A stretch of DNA of 64,000 nt from Gadus chalcogrammus (GCF_026213295.1 NC_079415.1:20675847-20739846), one strand, 5' to 3'; shown: positions 10,237 through 24,871, counted from the first letter of the stretch. The notes: generated by a model from the sequence alone, not told the origin. Numbers and translations: made by a program.

Positions 10237-13200
10237 CCCCTTTAGGACAGGGTTCCCTGGTTCTCCAGGGACAGGAGCAGGCTGTTCCTCACCCTGCCGG
10301 TGAAGCAGGGCGGTCAGGGTGACTTCCAGCATATCTCCATGCTCATCAAAAAGGTAAACCAAGGGCATCTGTAATTTATGTAATGTACGTAACATAGGTA
10401 ACTTCTGTAACATATATAACGTATGTAACTCATATAACATATATAACGTATGTAACTTATACTGTGTAAGTTCTTTAATGTCTGTAACATAAGCCGCATT
10501 GCTTATGTTGATAATGTTGACGATGTTGACAATGTGAAAATTTTTGATGATGCTGATAATGTCGTAACATTGCTAACGTTGGTAACCCTGGCAACACTGG
10601 TAATGCAAGAAACGCTGGCATTGTTGGCAACGTTTGTAGTGTTGTGTTTTCAGTCACGGAGCGACCAGAATGAGGTGCGCCACCTCACCTCCGGCGACTG
10701 GGAGGTGACAAGAATCCTAGCGTATGACGAAAGCAATCAAATCATGTGAGTTAAAAGGTTCTCACTCACATAGATGCATACATGATAACACTCAACGATA
10801 AGGGTAAATTAAAGAAACATTAATTAACATCAGTGGATATAGTTATAAGCATTATCTAACTATTAAAAGTATAGTTACCATTCATTAGCTATTGTAGTAA
10901 TAAGCATTAATATACAGCATTACCATAAGGGTTAGACTTTCGGTTAAGGTTTGGGTTAGGATTAGGGTTAGTGGGTTAGGGTTAGGTTCACCCTTACCCT
11001 AAGCCCCTTCAATCATTTCTTCATAAATACCTTCATTAACATGAACACCATTATCTTGGTTAACTTGAACACCGTTACTAACCATGGACACCATTAGTAA
11101 ATGATTAGACCAATAGTTGATTAGTTTATTAACGGTAATACAATTGTTAGTGAATGTTAATTATTGCATTTTGCTATTTTAATGAATGGTTCCTTAATTT
11201 ACCCTTATTGTAAAGTGTTATATAAATAGCAAAAATACATGAAATACTTGTTTATTTATGTTTGACTTTATTTGACAAAATATCTTTTTTTATGAAAGAG
11301 ACATTACAGAAAACCATGTACTAACAGTTTAAACAAGCATTATCTACTTAATGATCTAAAGCCCAGTTCAGACCAAAGATTCGCCTTGCAACGGCTTGCA
11401 ACTCGCAACTCCTTGCGACTCCTTGCGACGAGACGGGCTGCGACGTTCTAAAACTGGGCCGTTCACACTGGCTGCAACGCGCTGCAACTGGCTGCGACGC
11501 TAGGTGGTTTCCCTAGCAACTGTGAATGCTCTGGCACAGCTGAGAGCCGCAACAGCATCATTTGCGTAATTAGGTTAGATTAGTTAGGTTTGTGATTAGT
11601 AAGGTTTGCAATTAGTTTTATTTTTATTTTGCTTGAGAGTAGGCTAGTGTTACTGTGTTTTGTCATTCTCCGGATATCGGATACTTCAATCGGATATTAT
11701 GCTGGAGTGGACAGTACTGTACCGGGACGGAGTAAGGCCGTGACGTACAAGTTGTTCTGTGCTGTGATTGGCTGAAGAGAAATAGTTAAATCACCGCGTT
11801 CTAAAACTGGACCTTGCGATTTGACATGTTCAATCTCTGGCGACTCCTTGCAACTCCTTGCGACTCCTTGCAACTCCTTGCAACTCCTTGCAACGACCCG
11901 TTCACACCGCCCCTGCGACGTTCTAAAACCGCCTTGTTGCAAGCCGTTGCAAGGTCAATCTTTGGTCTGAACTGGGCTTTAGAGAACTATTTACAAAGAA
12001 GAACCTCTTCCCATCTTACCAAAACCAGAAAATAAAAGTCTTGATACTGGTATAAACTAGTTATAACCGATACAAAAAAGAGTGTTTGGTCTGTCTGTGA
12101 ATGGACTACACAATAAAACACAGGAGGTGATGACCGAACACGTCTTCATAACCTCGTCTTAGCTTCTCCGTTGTGTGTTCTTTTCTTAACGTATGCAGAT
12201 ACTTTCTGAGCACAGAGGATTCTCCACAACACCGACACATGTACAGGTAAGATACTGAAGTTCAACTTGCTTTCATTTTCACTTGGCTTTTTGCTCAATA
12301 GCTTCCGATTTATGGAACCCAGACACCTCATACCAATGTGGACATGTCCTGCTATGTGGTACTAACAAGACACACCTCACTAAAAATCATATTTTGCAGC
12401 GTCTATTTCATTTAAATATTTTAAGATTCCCATTCATTTCCTACGAAAAATAGCTTTTTCCTCAATAGCTTCCGAGTCATGGGACCCAGACACCCCAGAC
12501 CAATGCAAACCTGTCCTGCTATGTGGTACTAACAAGACACACCTCACTAAAGATTCATATTTTCCACCTCCTATTTTATTTACATTTTTCATAAATCCAA
12601 TTCATTTCCTATGGAAAACGGCTTTTTGCTCAATAGCTTCCGAGTTATTGGACCCAGACATCCCAGATCAATAAAGACATGTCCTGCTTCGTGGTACTAA
12701 ATAGACACACCTCATTAGAAATTCATATTTTTACGGAAGAGGATTAGGGCCACACATAACAAAAGAAAAATAGTTCTGACTTTAAAGTCAGAATTCTGAC
12801 TTTAAAGTCAGAATTCTAAGATTAATGTCAGAATTCTGACTTAAACTCAGAATTCTGACATTAATCTCAGAATTCTGAGAAAAAAGTCTCAGGAGAGAGG
12901 GAGAGACACTTTGCTTTATGCAGTAGGAGGTAGAAGTAGAAGCCATTTCCTTAATGGAAGACCAAAAGGTGAGTGAAACTGGAACATGTGTTGTTTTGGT
13001 CCAAGTTTCACTCGCCTTTAGGTCTTCCATTAACGATGGAAGACCTAAATGGCTTCTTCTTCTTCCTCCTACTGCATAAAGCAAAGTGTCTCTCCCACAG
13101 AGGTTGGTCCTTACAGGTACCAGTAGTTCTGACTTTAAAGTCAGAATTCTGACTTTTTTCTCAGAATTCTGAGAATAAAGTCAGAATTTAATTATTTTTT

Positions 13201-16200
13201 ATGTGTGGCCCTAATCCTCTTCCGTATATTTTGTACCTCCTATTTTATTTAATTTTTTTAAGAATCCCATTCATATGGGAAACGGCTTTTTGCTCAATAG
13301 CTTCCAAGTTATGGGACCCAGAAACCCTAGACCAATGGAGCTCTGTCCTGCTATGTGGTACTAACAAGACACACCTCACTAAAAATTTATCTAAACGTAT
13401 ATTTTGCACCTCCTATTTTGTTTAAATTGTTTTTAAATCCCATTCATTTCCTATGGAAAATGGCTTTTTGCTCAATAGCTTCCATGTTATGGGACCCTAA
13501 CACCCCAGACCAATGCAGAACTATTCTGCTATGATATACTAATCAAACACACCTTAATATATGTTTTCCCACTTCAATCGTATCCATTTTCTAAAGAAAA
13601 ATGCAGAGCCTTTCTGGTATGTGTGTATTTCTTGGTTAATTTATTCATTAATTGTACTCTGTACCCATCAGTCCAACAGCCGACCCTATGCAAAAAAAAC
13701 TGTCCGGTAGAAAGTCACTGTAACAGTCAATAGAAAAACAGCAATCCGGTGGAAAGTCACTGCAACAGTCGATAGAAAAAAAACAGCCCATAGGCCTTGC
13801 AGTGCTTATTGCAGGTACTTACGGTTGGGCTTGCATACGCGTCCCGATCGTGTGACGTATAGATCTCGGGCAGGCTGCTGGAGGGGTGGCGCCGGCCCTT
13901 GCACCACCTTGCCATCGCTGATGACGTCTCGGGCTCTGACCAGAGATGTAGGAGTCCCATCCTGTGACGGCTCACCGGTCAGCGGAGTGACCGCAGCCTG
14001 GTCGCCGTTGTCCACCTGATGTGCTGGTGGCGGCGGTGCCTCCAGGACAGGCAGGAGGTGCCTCCGGTTCCTCCTATAGTCGTGTCCGCCCGATTCAATG
14101 ATGTAGGACCTCGGTTCCTTGCAGATCCGCTTCACTGTCGCCAGACGGTCATGACCAAGCGGAGTCTGCATCCGTACGACTTGACCTTCAGATAGTGGGC
14201 GTAGAGGCTTGCTTGTCTTGACGTACCACACCTTCTGATACTGCCGCTTTTTGGTGAGTTGTGCTTTGACAGCATCACTGCTTTTGACAGCGGGAGCGAG
14301 GAGTGTCTTGCTGAGTGGAAGCATGGTGCGCGTTTGCCTTGACATCAGTCTATAAGTGTCACGTCACGCGGAATGTTCCGGATGTTGAGCAGGTTCAGGA
14401 AAACGTCCGTTCCATCACGTTTGGACTTTTCTAGCAGCTTCTTTGCGCTGCTGACAGCCTTCTCTGCCAGGCCATTAGACTGCGGGAATTCTGGGCTGCT
14501 GGTGCAATGGACAAAGTCCCATGTGGAAGCAAAGTCCTTAAACCGCTGGCTCGTGTACTGAGCGCCGTTGTCCGAAAGAAGCAGGTGGGGGCATCCGTGA
14601 ACTGAGAAATGCCGCTTTAACTTTGTTATGACAGTGGTGGAAGTCATGTCACGTAGCAGGTCTATCTTAAACCATCCTGAGTATGAATCTACCAGCACTA
14701 AGTAGTGCTGGCCATTCCATTCGAAAATGTCTGTGGCCACTGTCGACCATGGCAGATCCGGGATGGGGTGAAGTTTGAGTGGTTCCTTCTGTTGATGTGG
14801 TTTTGTGCTGTTGCAGACGGAGCATGATAGAGTCTCTCTCTCAATGTCTTTGGACATGGAGGGCCAGAACACAATGTCTCTAGCCCCGCGTTTTATTGCT
14901 TCTGTGCTGGGGTGACCTCTGTGCAGAATTGCAATGTACTCACGCTGTAGGGATTGTAGTAAGACCGCCTTGGGTCCCTTCATGATGACACCGTCTTCAA
15001 TTGTCAGCTCATCTCCAAACGTGAAGTACTAGCGTACGCTTGTAGGCAGGTTGGCTTCCAGCTTGGGCCATCCATGCTGGATGATTTTTGCCTGCAGGTC
15101 ATTGTCCTCTGCTGTGTGTTCTCTGAGCTCTTCGAGACGTGAGGAGGAGATGTGTTGGATAGTCATCACATCAAAATTAGCCTCCTCATTGCTGTGCTGT
15201 TCCATTGTTTTCATTGGAGCACGAGACAACATGTCTGCCAGGTACATATGCTTTCCCTTCTTATAGATCAGCGGAAAGGTGTATCTCTGCAGACGCAGCA
15301 TCATGCGCTGCAGCCTTGCGGGGCCGTGTGTAGGGGTTTTGACAGAATAGTGACCAACGGTTGGTGGTCAGTCTCAATCTGGATGTGCTTGCCATATATG
15401 TAGTCGTTGAACTTGGAACATGCAAACACAACAGCGAGAAGTTCCTTCTCAATTTGAGCATAGCGCATCTCGATCGGCGTCAAGGAGCGGGAAGCATAGG
15501 GGATGTGGGCACCATCCTGTAGACACGCCGCCCCAAGGCCATACTGGGAAGCATCGCAGGTAAGCGTTACTGGATTTTTCACGTCGTAGTATCTCAGCGT
15601 TGGTGGGCTGGCAAGAGACCTGAGCGTGTCAAAAGCATTCTGGTGTTGTTCATACCAGCACCAATCACGGTCCTTGTGCGTCAGCTGATGGAAGGGAGCA
15701 GAGACCTCACTGATGTTCGGGATGAAACGGGCCATGTAATTTATGACGCTGAGGAAAGACTTCAACACTGCGACATTGTCTGGTGCTGGCATCTCTGCAA
15801 TTGTTCTTGTTTTGGACGGGTCAGGCTTTAGCACGTCGCTTGTGAATATGTGACCGACGTAGCCGATCTCCCTCTGCCTGAATTTGCACAAGCGGATCAA
15901 GTCTCAGGTTAACTTCCCGTGCACGATCGAGGACCTTCTTCAGGTTCTCATCATGTTCTTCTTCGCCATTTCCCCCGATAATGATTTCATCAACTATTAC
16001 CGCACACGGGTAGCCAGCAAAGATCTGCTCCATTGTGTGTTGAAACACTTCGCTTGTGAAGCTGATGCCAAATGGCATTCTCAGGAACCTGAACCTCCCA
16101 AATGGTGTACTGAATGTCGTCAGCTTGGAGGAGTCCTTGTGCAGGGGAATCTGCCAGAATGAGCTCTTAGCGTCTAACGTGGAGAACACTGTGGAGTGGG

Positions 16201-19200
16201 GCATTTGCGCAGCTACGTCCTCCACAGTGCGCATGGTGTAATGAGGGCGTTTGAGCACTTTGTTTAAGTCTCGTGGGTCAATGCAGAGTCTTATGTCATC
16301 AGAGTTCTTCTTGTGGGTCGCCACCATGGCTGAGGCTCATTCACTTGGTTCCGAAACTGGAGTTATGACGCCTAGGATTATCATCCTGTCCAGTTCCGCC
16401 TTGACCTTTTCACGCATTGCGACTGGTAGGCGACGTGCCGGCCTGTCCACCAGTTGTGCCTCAGGGTCAAGTGTCATTTTGTAGGTGATAGGGAGCGTGC
16501 CCACATCATCTGTGAAGATGTCAGCATAGTCTATGAACACCTCATGTGAAAAACGAGGCTCTTCCTTCAAACGAAGTTGGTGTACTTCCTTACTCAAAGT
16601 GACTAGGCCCATGCGAACGCTGTCTCGCATGCCAAGCAGTGGCTGCACATCTCACTCCACTACCTGGAAGCTTGAGTCTTATGGCTGACGTGCCGACAGG
16701 CAAGATAGATATACTGAGCCGGCTGAGGGGATTTCATCTCCTCCATATGCGACAAGCCTCGTCCTCCTTGAGGTGTCCAGTCTCTCCTTGCGGCTCACTT
16801 GTGTCAAGGCGTCGCTTTTAATAGCACATTATATTTTGCCACAGTATCTACTTTGAGTTCCAAGGGCTTTCCATTGACATTCCATTGAAATTTCCTCTTT
16901 TTCTTCCTCTGGTTCAACCACGTCAGTGGCTATGGAAGAGTCCATCCACATAGTATGACTCGTCACTGCTACTTGAGCCTTGGGCAGTATCAACCACATT
17001 GACTGCTCTCCCTTGTCTGTACTTGTGGGAGCTCTGTGTTGATCTGCAACATTGTTTGAAATGGTTCCATTTGTTACACTTGTGGCACTGCTGGCCAAAT
17101 GCAGTGCACTTTCTCCTGTCTGGGTCATGTTTATTTTCACAGTCGCGACAGGTGATGTTTGGTTGTGAGCTTTCACGTTCAGTGTATGTCTTTTGTTTGA
17201 ATGGGCGTTATTGTGAATTCATGTTTTGAAACGTACTGTGTCCACATTCGTCGTGTTTTGGTGCAGCAAGAGTCTTGGTGTGCAGTTATTTCGTGAATTT
17301 GACAAATGTAAATTGCTTTTGTTAGTTAGCTCGCTGTTGTGGAGTAGAATCTTCCTTACACTGTCATTGTGTATGCCTGTGACAAGTCTGCCCTTAACCA
17401 GCTCTTCTTGTAGATTTGCAAATCTGCCTTCAGTCTTCACTCTATTCCTTAAATCACTCATAGGCTTCAATAGTCTCACCTTGTCTTTGGTTCCTGGTGA
17501 AGAATATGTGTCTTTCCATAGTGATGTTGGTATGCGGGTTGCAAAGCTCACAGAACTTTCTTTTCAGGCACTCGGGGTCCTCTCTCGATTCGGCGGGAGT
17601 AGTCTCCACTCCGTCATCATCCACAACAGCGGGAGCATATACAAAAGAACGTTCGCGTTCTATGACACCATGTTTTATAATGTGATCAATAATAGTCTTT
17701 CGTATCTTTCAGGATCTTTATTCAGCATTCACAGGGTTTATACCTTTAACCGGCATCCGTTGGGTAGCAACCATCAATCACCACCGGTCTAAGCACGCAT
17801 GCGCACATACACCTTCTAGCTTGGTACGGTGGCTCACCTGTGACAATGTGTACGAGCATTGCATATCGTTCTACAACTATTTAATTTACAATATTTAAAT
17901 AACACCCTTCTTCCAGATATCAGAAAACAGATTTCTGCTTTACCTTCCACCGGGGGCACCAGCAGGAGCATTGGAATGGAACAAAGTATTGTTTAATTCA
18001 GCATTTTGTTGATGTTTTTCATTGATCATTTCATTATCTGAACTTACCGAAAGAACATTTACACGATATAATGCATGGCATTATGGGGCTACACAAGCCC
18101 GGAACTGTACCTACGCTGGATGCTACAATATTGAACAAAAAGCCATTTTCAATAGTAAATGAATGGTTTGTCTTTAAAGAGGCACTATGAAAACCTTAAA
18201 GTAAAATAGGAGGTGCAAAACCAGTTGCCTTGCAGTGCCCAACTCAGGACACTTGGGGGGAGAGAGCTGAGAGTGGTGGGGTGTATTAAGTCAATGGTAG
18301 ACTACATACTTCATATAATATTGACATCCCATCAGGGCTCTACGTAAACTTTTTTTTTGGGCTTAAGTTTGATAAGTTTGGGCTTATCGATATCACTATC
18401 GAGTCTCGTTGTTTTTTTCCTCCCGTAGGGCCGTAGTGTCCTGTAACGTTATTGTCCCTGGAGTCGCATGACTCGCGTCACGGCATTTAAATATAATCAA
18501 TCCAATCGCTGCAGTGTGTCCACCAATGTTTTTGAATGAAATTGTAAACAAACAACAGGTATTAAAAGTAAAACTGGTGAAGTCTGGCAGTTAACCTCGC
18601 TCACGTCACGACTCACGAGGATGGCTGAACGGGCGAAAAGGTCTACAGTTTGGCTTCATTTTACCAAGCCCAAAGATAAAGCGGAAGTGAAATGCAACTT
18701 ATGTTGCAAAATCATTTCTTGTAAAGGGGGGAACACAACCTCAATGGCCAAACACATAAGCATCGTGCATCAAATAAAGGCCAAATGCACTACCTTCGAC
18801 TATCTCGGGGTTGAAAAGACTCCGACTCCTCCTCCTGCCGCCGCACGACAACCGGGCGTCCACAGTACCAGCGGTAAGCCCACACACAGACTTTGTAGCT
18901 TGTCCCGTCAGTTAAAAATAGTAATCCAATAGTGAAATCCGTGTCGTAATCAGCAGCATACAAGCTAGTTCCTTGAAAAGTAAATAAAGTTTCAGACGTG
19001 CTGCGTGATGATGAGTTAAGGTTGGCTCAGTAAAACGACTACTAGGTTATGCGTTCAAGTGTAACGTAAAGAAAAGGGAAATTGAGTTTTTGATGAGAAA
19101 CATGAGTAATACAGTTGTATAGTGCTCTAATCCTTTTAGAATATATAATTAAACTAATTTAACTTTATTAAAAATGACATTTATTTTAAAATAAAAAATA

Positions 19201-22200
19201 AAAAAATCCTAAATATTTTCCTAATCACTAAAAACATGATGAAAAGTGACAGTAGACAATACATTAACCAACAATTGTGAACAATTACATATTTTTTAAA
19301 AACCAAAAAAAGAAATTTCTTCAAAATATAGGACATTTCTTCAAATGCATTTTTTTCCCACTTCCTTTCTGTCTGAGAAGAACATTTGGAGGACCTCGTA
19401 ATGATTTTTTTTTAATTATAAGTAAAAATATATATATACTCCAAACTCCCTTCACCCTGGCTGCCAGGAAGATGCCTTCTAATCAAGTGGAGCAGTGTCA
19501 CAGGGCTGTCACAAAATTTGTGGTAAAAGGCTTGCACCCTTTTGCAACAGTTGAATCACCGTGGTTTAGGGAAATGACAAAGGCCCTCAATCCACGTTAC
19601 ACCCCTCCTTGCAGGACTGTTCTATCAAACACCCTCATCCCTGCATGGTATGAGGTGGAGAAGCAGAATGTCATTACAGAGCTGGCAAATGTTAGCAAGG
19701 TAGCCATTACAAGTGATGGGTGGACTAGCTTAGCGCAAGACCACTACATTACTGTAACTGCCCATTACAGCAGCCAAGGCAAGCTTCACCAAAAAGTCCT
19801 CCGGACCAAAGCTGTCTACAGAGCGCAGACCGGGGAAACAGTGGCAGTGGAGATTGGGGAGGTGTTGGGAGAGTTTGGCATTACTCACAAGGTGGTTGTC
19901 ATGACTGTAGACAACACGTCCAACATGGATGTTGCTGCAAAGAAGCTGGACATCCTCAAACTGGGTTGCTTTGCCCACACCCTTAACTTGGCTGCGCAAA
20001 AAGTTTACAGCATTGCTACGCCGCCCCGATGGGCAGCAAAACTAAGAGCAGTCATCGTGTGGATGAAACGTTCTTCAATGGCGAAGATAGTGCTAAAAGA
20101 AAAGCAGCTCCTCCTCAAACTTCCAACAGCACACCATGATACTGGATGTGAAAACCAGGTGGAACTCCCTTTTTCTGATGGTTGAGAGGTTCCTTGAGCA
20201 GTATCCGGCTCTCCAAGCTGCAGTGTTGGATCCACGTATAAGAAAGCCCATTGAGAGGGACCGACTGGATGGGATCACAGATGAGGACTTTACCAAAGCA
20301 GAGGAGTTCATAAAGGTCATGAAGGTCCTGTACACTTCTACACTGTGTGTATCTAGTGAGAAAACCCCCACCTGTGGACAGATCCTTCCGATACTCATGA
20401 AACTGAAGGCCCACTTCACAGTTCAGGAAGGAGACTCTTCGTTTGTGTCTGACATTAAACGGAAGTTTTTGACTGACCTATCTGGACGTTACCAGGAGGA
20501 AAAAATCCAACAGTTCCTCGGAGAGGTGACGGCAATGGACCCAAGGTTTAAAGCCAAAAGTGTCAGGCACAGCACCTGGGAACATTTGCAGGAGGCAGCT
20601 GTAGCAATAAATGCAACAGAAGCAGATGTCCCAATCCCTGAGTCCCATGAGGACAGCGACACAACCGAGGAGGCTATGTATGAGAATCCCCGGGTTGAAG
20701 TCAGTCCACCATCACAACCCAAGGCCAAGAGTGCCTTAGAGGAGCTTTTTGCCGAGGAGGAACAAGAGCGACGGACCATCCGTATGAATAACTCCAACAG
20801 CAGCATTCAGCAGAGAGTACGTGATGAAATCCAGCTCTGCAGAAGCCTGCCTATGATTTCTATGGCAGAGGACCCAGTTCTCTGGTGGTGGACAAAGAGA
20901 GACACCCTGCCCCTGCTAGCGGAACTCTCTCACGGCTACCTTATTGTTCAAGCATCTTCCACCCCTTCAGAGAGGGTGTTTTCCACTGCTGGGGACACCA
21001 TCAGCCAGGAGCGTTTTCTGCAAAACAATACCTGTTAATTTATGAGCTGATATTTTATTTCCTTTTGTGTTCCTTTTATATACATTATGACATTTTATTT
21101 TTTATTCGGTGCTGCTGATATATTCTTTCTATTGTTAGTTTTATGTTTCTAAGTGGCCTATTACATTAGCCATGTTTATTGAAGGCTAGAAACGTTTTTG
21201 TTATGCTCACTTGTTAAGCAATAAAAGCAATACCAGTTCCGTTAAAAATATAATATATATATATTGTCGCGTCGTCTTTCCACCAAATAATATAAAAGTA
21301 TCGATAGTGGTATCGATAAAGACTCGGATCGATAAGGAGTATCGATGAAGGTATCGATATCAATAAATATTAACGATCCCCATCCCTACTCATGCCCCTA
21401 AGTTAAAAAAACTACTTTTTTTGTTTAGAACATTTATTAGCGTGCAGAAATTACACACACCAACAGCACACACAAAATTAAGACAAGAATACATTTAGGC
21501 TACACAAAACAGCACCTATTTACAAAAAAAACGAAATTAACATAAATAGTCAAAATCACATTTAGGCTACAAAAAAATCATGCCAGAGTCACTTGGCCAT
21601 GACTTATAGTTGGGTCGACGTGACCTTTTTCCAGCTGACAGACAGTTTTCGGCACATTTAGTGGGATCAAATAATTCAAGTGAGGGGCCCTCTGTAGTGA
21701 TCCTGATAAGATCCTCTGTGGTGGAGACATGCAAGCAGCTCCTCAAAGAGCTTTTGAGGCGTTTCTGCGCAAAAAAGCCCCGCTCACACTGTGCAGCAGA
21801 AATTGGGAGGACCAACAGTATGTCCACAAGGTGTGTAGGATGTTCTGTAAGAGTAATTTAAAAGGGACTCATACTGACTGATCAAAATAAATAACTACAT
21901 ACAAGAAATACCTCATTACAATTAAAGTACAACCTTCCATTTAAGTGCTGAAGTGTATGTTACCTTGTAGTCAGTTCTGTATGGCTCTTTGGTTGAAACA
22001 GTTTGACATAAGCTGCTTAAGGACTTGTCCTTAAACATGTGGCTGACAAGGGTCTTCAAACTTTGCTATTCCCCTGGCAAAGCATCCATCTGGCATCTAG
22101 AGCTAGAGAGAGAAAAACATAGGTTTGTTACTCATCTGTTTCATAATCTGGTAACCCATCAAATCCATGATATTTGACAGCAACGTGCCTTGTAAGGACA

Positions 22201-24871
22201 GGAAGAAAATTCTCCATTAGGGCCTCCAACTGATCGTTGCCATAATCAACCAGTTCATTGGTATTCTCAGGCCAGCTGTCGTGATGAAAGATTTTCATAC
22301 AATTCACTGCAGAGTAGTCTTCAGAGTCTTCATTAATGAGACTGCCGAATCTGTTGTTAATGGCTTCCACAGTGGTGGTGATGACAGTGATGTTGTTTCT
22401 CTGTAGCCTGTGCTGCATTCCTGTGACCTCTCCCGAGAGTAGTACACCCTTTAAGAAAGAATGATGGAAAAAGAACAACATACCTAGTTATTAATCTCAA
22501 AGGAATTGTAAAGCATCCAGTAGCTTGTGCACACAACATGCACATTCAACCTACAGAATATTTCACACACACATGTAAAAGACATGTGAGGTGATTACAA
22601 AAGAGTAGTCATGGACTATTTCTCATTAAGCTGTTGTACTACACTCAATTTCCTGTATCCCTAACAAACCTGAAATGAGATCTCTTCCTGCCCTTGTAGA
22701 CATTCCATGAACTGATATAGCAAGCCTCCTCTTTGCGGTGTTTCCTGCATAGCCTGCAACACCATCACTGTCTTTCTCAGCGCTGAAATGGCTTGAGGAA
22801 GAATGAGGTCGTTCTTCTGCAGAACGCAACTGAGCGAGGCCAGTTCATTAGACACGTCAGCCAGGAAATTGCTAAATGCGCGGAAGTTAATCACCTGCAT
22901 TTCCTTCCTAATCTGAACAGGGGCAGTTAGAACAAATACATTGTTTAGATTTTAAGTGATGTAACCCAAAATAAATCAGGTTCATAAGCAATGTGTACTG
23001 GTTTGGTAAAATGTACCTTCTTTGCATGCCCTTGAATTTCAGCACTGGCTGCTGAGGAGGCAAGGTTGTCCATGTGGTGCAGAACAGCCGAATACTGACC
23101 ACTGTCAATTGACAGACTCCCTTCTTTTCCTGCACGAAGGAACACACTCAGTGCCCGGTGTACATGGGGAATCCACCTCGTCCCTTTCACGCTCGAAGGA
23201 GAGCAGACCCTCACACCTAGCTCTTCTCCAATCAGGTTCAGCTCACGCCTGGATTTAGGGCTCTGGTGGTACGTCTTCCACACAAGATGGAGAAGGTCAT
23301 AGACTTTGGCCACCATTGTCTCATTGCGCTGCAAATATCTTGGTGTACAGATCACTCCTGCTTTTTTATCCTTCTTTACAAAACATCTTGTTTGAAAAAT
23401 GTAAAAACGACTTTGCTAGAAGGATGAACCTCCCCCTGTCCTGAGCTGGCCGAATTTACCTTGTTAAAATGGTGGTGTTTCCAAAGATTCTTTACCTCAA
23501 AATATATTATTTAGCTCTTTGGAGGGATGCATATCTTTGTTTATTTGGAACGGTAAATCTCCTAGAATTAAAATAAGCGCCCTCCAAAGACCTTAAAAGC
23601 TTGCTGGACTAGCTCTATCTAATTTATTTACTATTATTGGGCATGCAATATAAAGACAATGCTACTCTGGATTGGGTGGGATCGTCTCATTGGGTGTGAG
23701 GCCTGGGTGCAAATGGAGTGTGCCTCTAGCTCATTTGGTCTAGGTTTGATACTATGTGCCCCATCACCTCCTCTGCAAAGCCAATTTTGCGCTAACCAAA
23801 TGGTCTATCACTCAGTCAGTGTCTGGTCACAATTTAGAAGACATTTTAAGTTTGGTGAATTCTCCCATAAAGAATAATTGGAACTTCCCACCTTCTCTGT
23901 CAGATTCTACATTTGGAACTTGGTTCTCAAATTGCATTTAGTCCATTTCTAATCTATGTGCGGTGTTTGGGTGTTTTGCCCATCTTTCTCGATTATATAA
24001 TTTACCAAAGTCCCACTTATTTAGATTTCTCTAAATTAAACACTTTGTCCAGAAAAGTATTACCTCCTTTCCAGATCCCAGCGAGCAATATGGTTGAACA
24101 TATCCTTTCATTATCCCCTTTGCGTAAAGGTCTTATTTCAGTTCTTAAGAACTGCATATCCAATATTTCCCCTCACTCTTTGCAGGATATTAGGAGGAAC
24201 TGGGAGAGCTATCTTGGTGAGAATTTTACAGATGATCATTGGAAGGCTGTGCTTGACTTAGTACATACATCTTCTCCTTGCGCCAGGCACAGTGTGATAC
24301 AACTCAAAATAGTTCTATGAGCACACTTGACCAAGTCAAGACTGGTGAAAATGTTCCCTAATGTTGACCCCTCATGTCTCTGTAAAGGTCAACCAGCAGA
24401 CTATATTCAGATGTTCTGGTCTTGCACCAAACTTAACACATTCTGGGCCAGCATCTTTGGCGCCTACTCTAAAATGCTTCAAAGACTCATCACCCCCAAC
24501 CCTGTATGTGCCCTATTTGGTTTTACCCCTGAAAACCATTCCCTTATAGCATTCACCTCCTTGATTGCAAGACGTTTGATCCTTCTCTCTTGGAAGGATT
24601 AAGCACCCCCCGGCTTCACTAGGTGGATTAGGGATATTATGCATTTCCTGAAACTTGAAAAGATCAGATATACTCTTAAAGGTTCCTTGCAAAAATGTAG
24701 GAAGGTTTGGGCCCCCTTTTTAGAATACCCATGAGAGCTTGCAAATACCATTAAATAATGATGACTATTGGGCTATTATCAGAGGGAAGCAGTGCACCCC
24801 CCTACCCCCCACCCTCTCCCCCTCCTTTAATTTAAAATGTAATTGCCGTTATTTTATTATTTTATTTTATT

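Larger units (their letters stand above)
13680..17875 (-). mobile_element. Ty3/gypsy retrotransposon 1 (standard order, one LTR seen)
   Basis: Minus-strand order is LTR (17671-17875), primer site, gag remnants, reverse transcriptase, RNase H, integrase, and integrase tail. This is the standard Ty3/gypsy order. I could not find a second LTR at the left end. A duplicated ~50 bp segment at about 13700-13795 and short poly-A/T runs lie there instead. All open frames are interrupted. Confidence 0.75.

Noticed and set aside
9946..10440. Leu/Ser and Arg/Glu repeat frames
   Set aside because: Products of the (CT)n tract before a DPP10-like exon.
10928..10990. True telomere or chromosome end
   Set aside because: The GGGTTA units are few and degenerate, and lie inside an element with inverted ends.
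18332..18365. CAGGGCTCTACG as the left terminus of hAT-1
   Set aside because: It does not match the right end (GTAGGGATGGGG in reverse) and no 8-base duplication is seen; it may belong to a different hAT.
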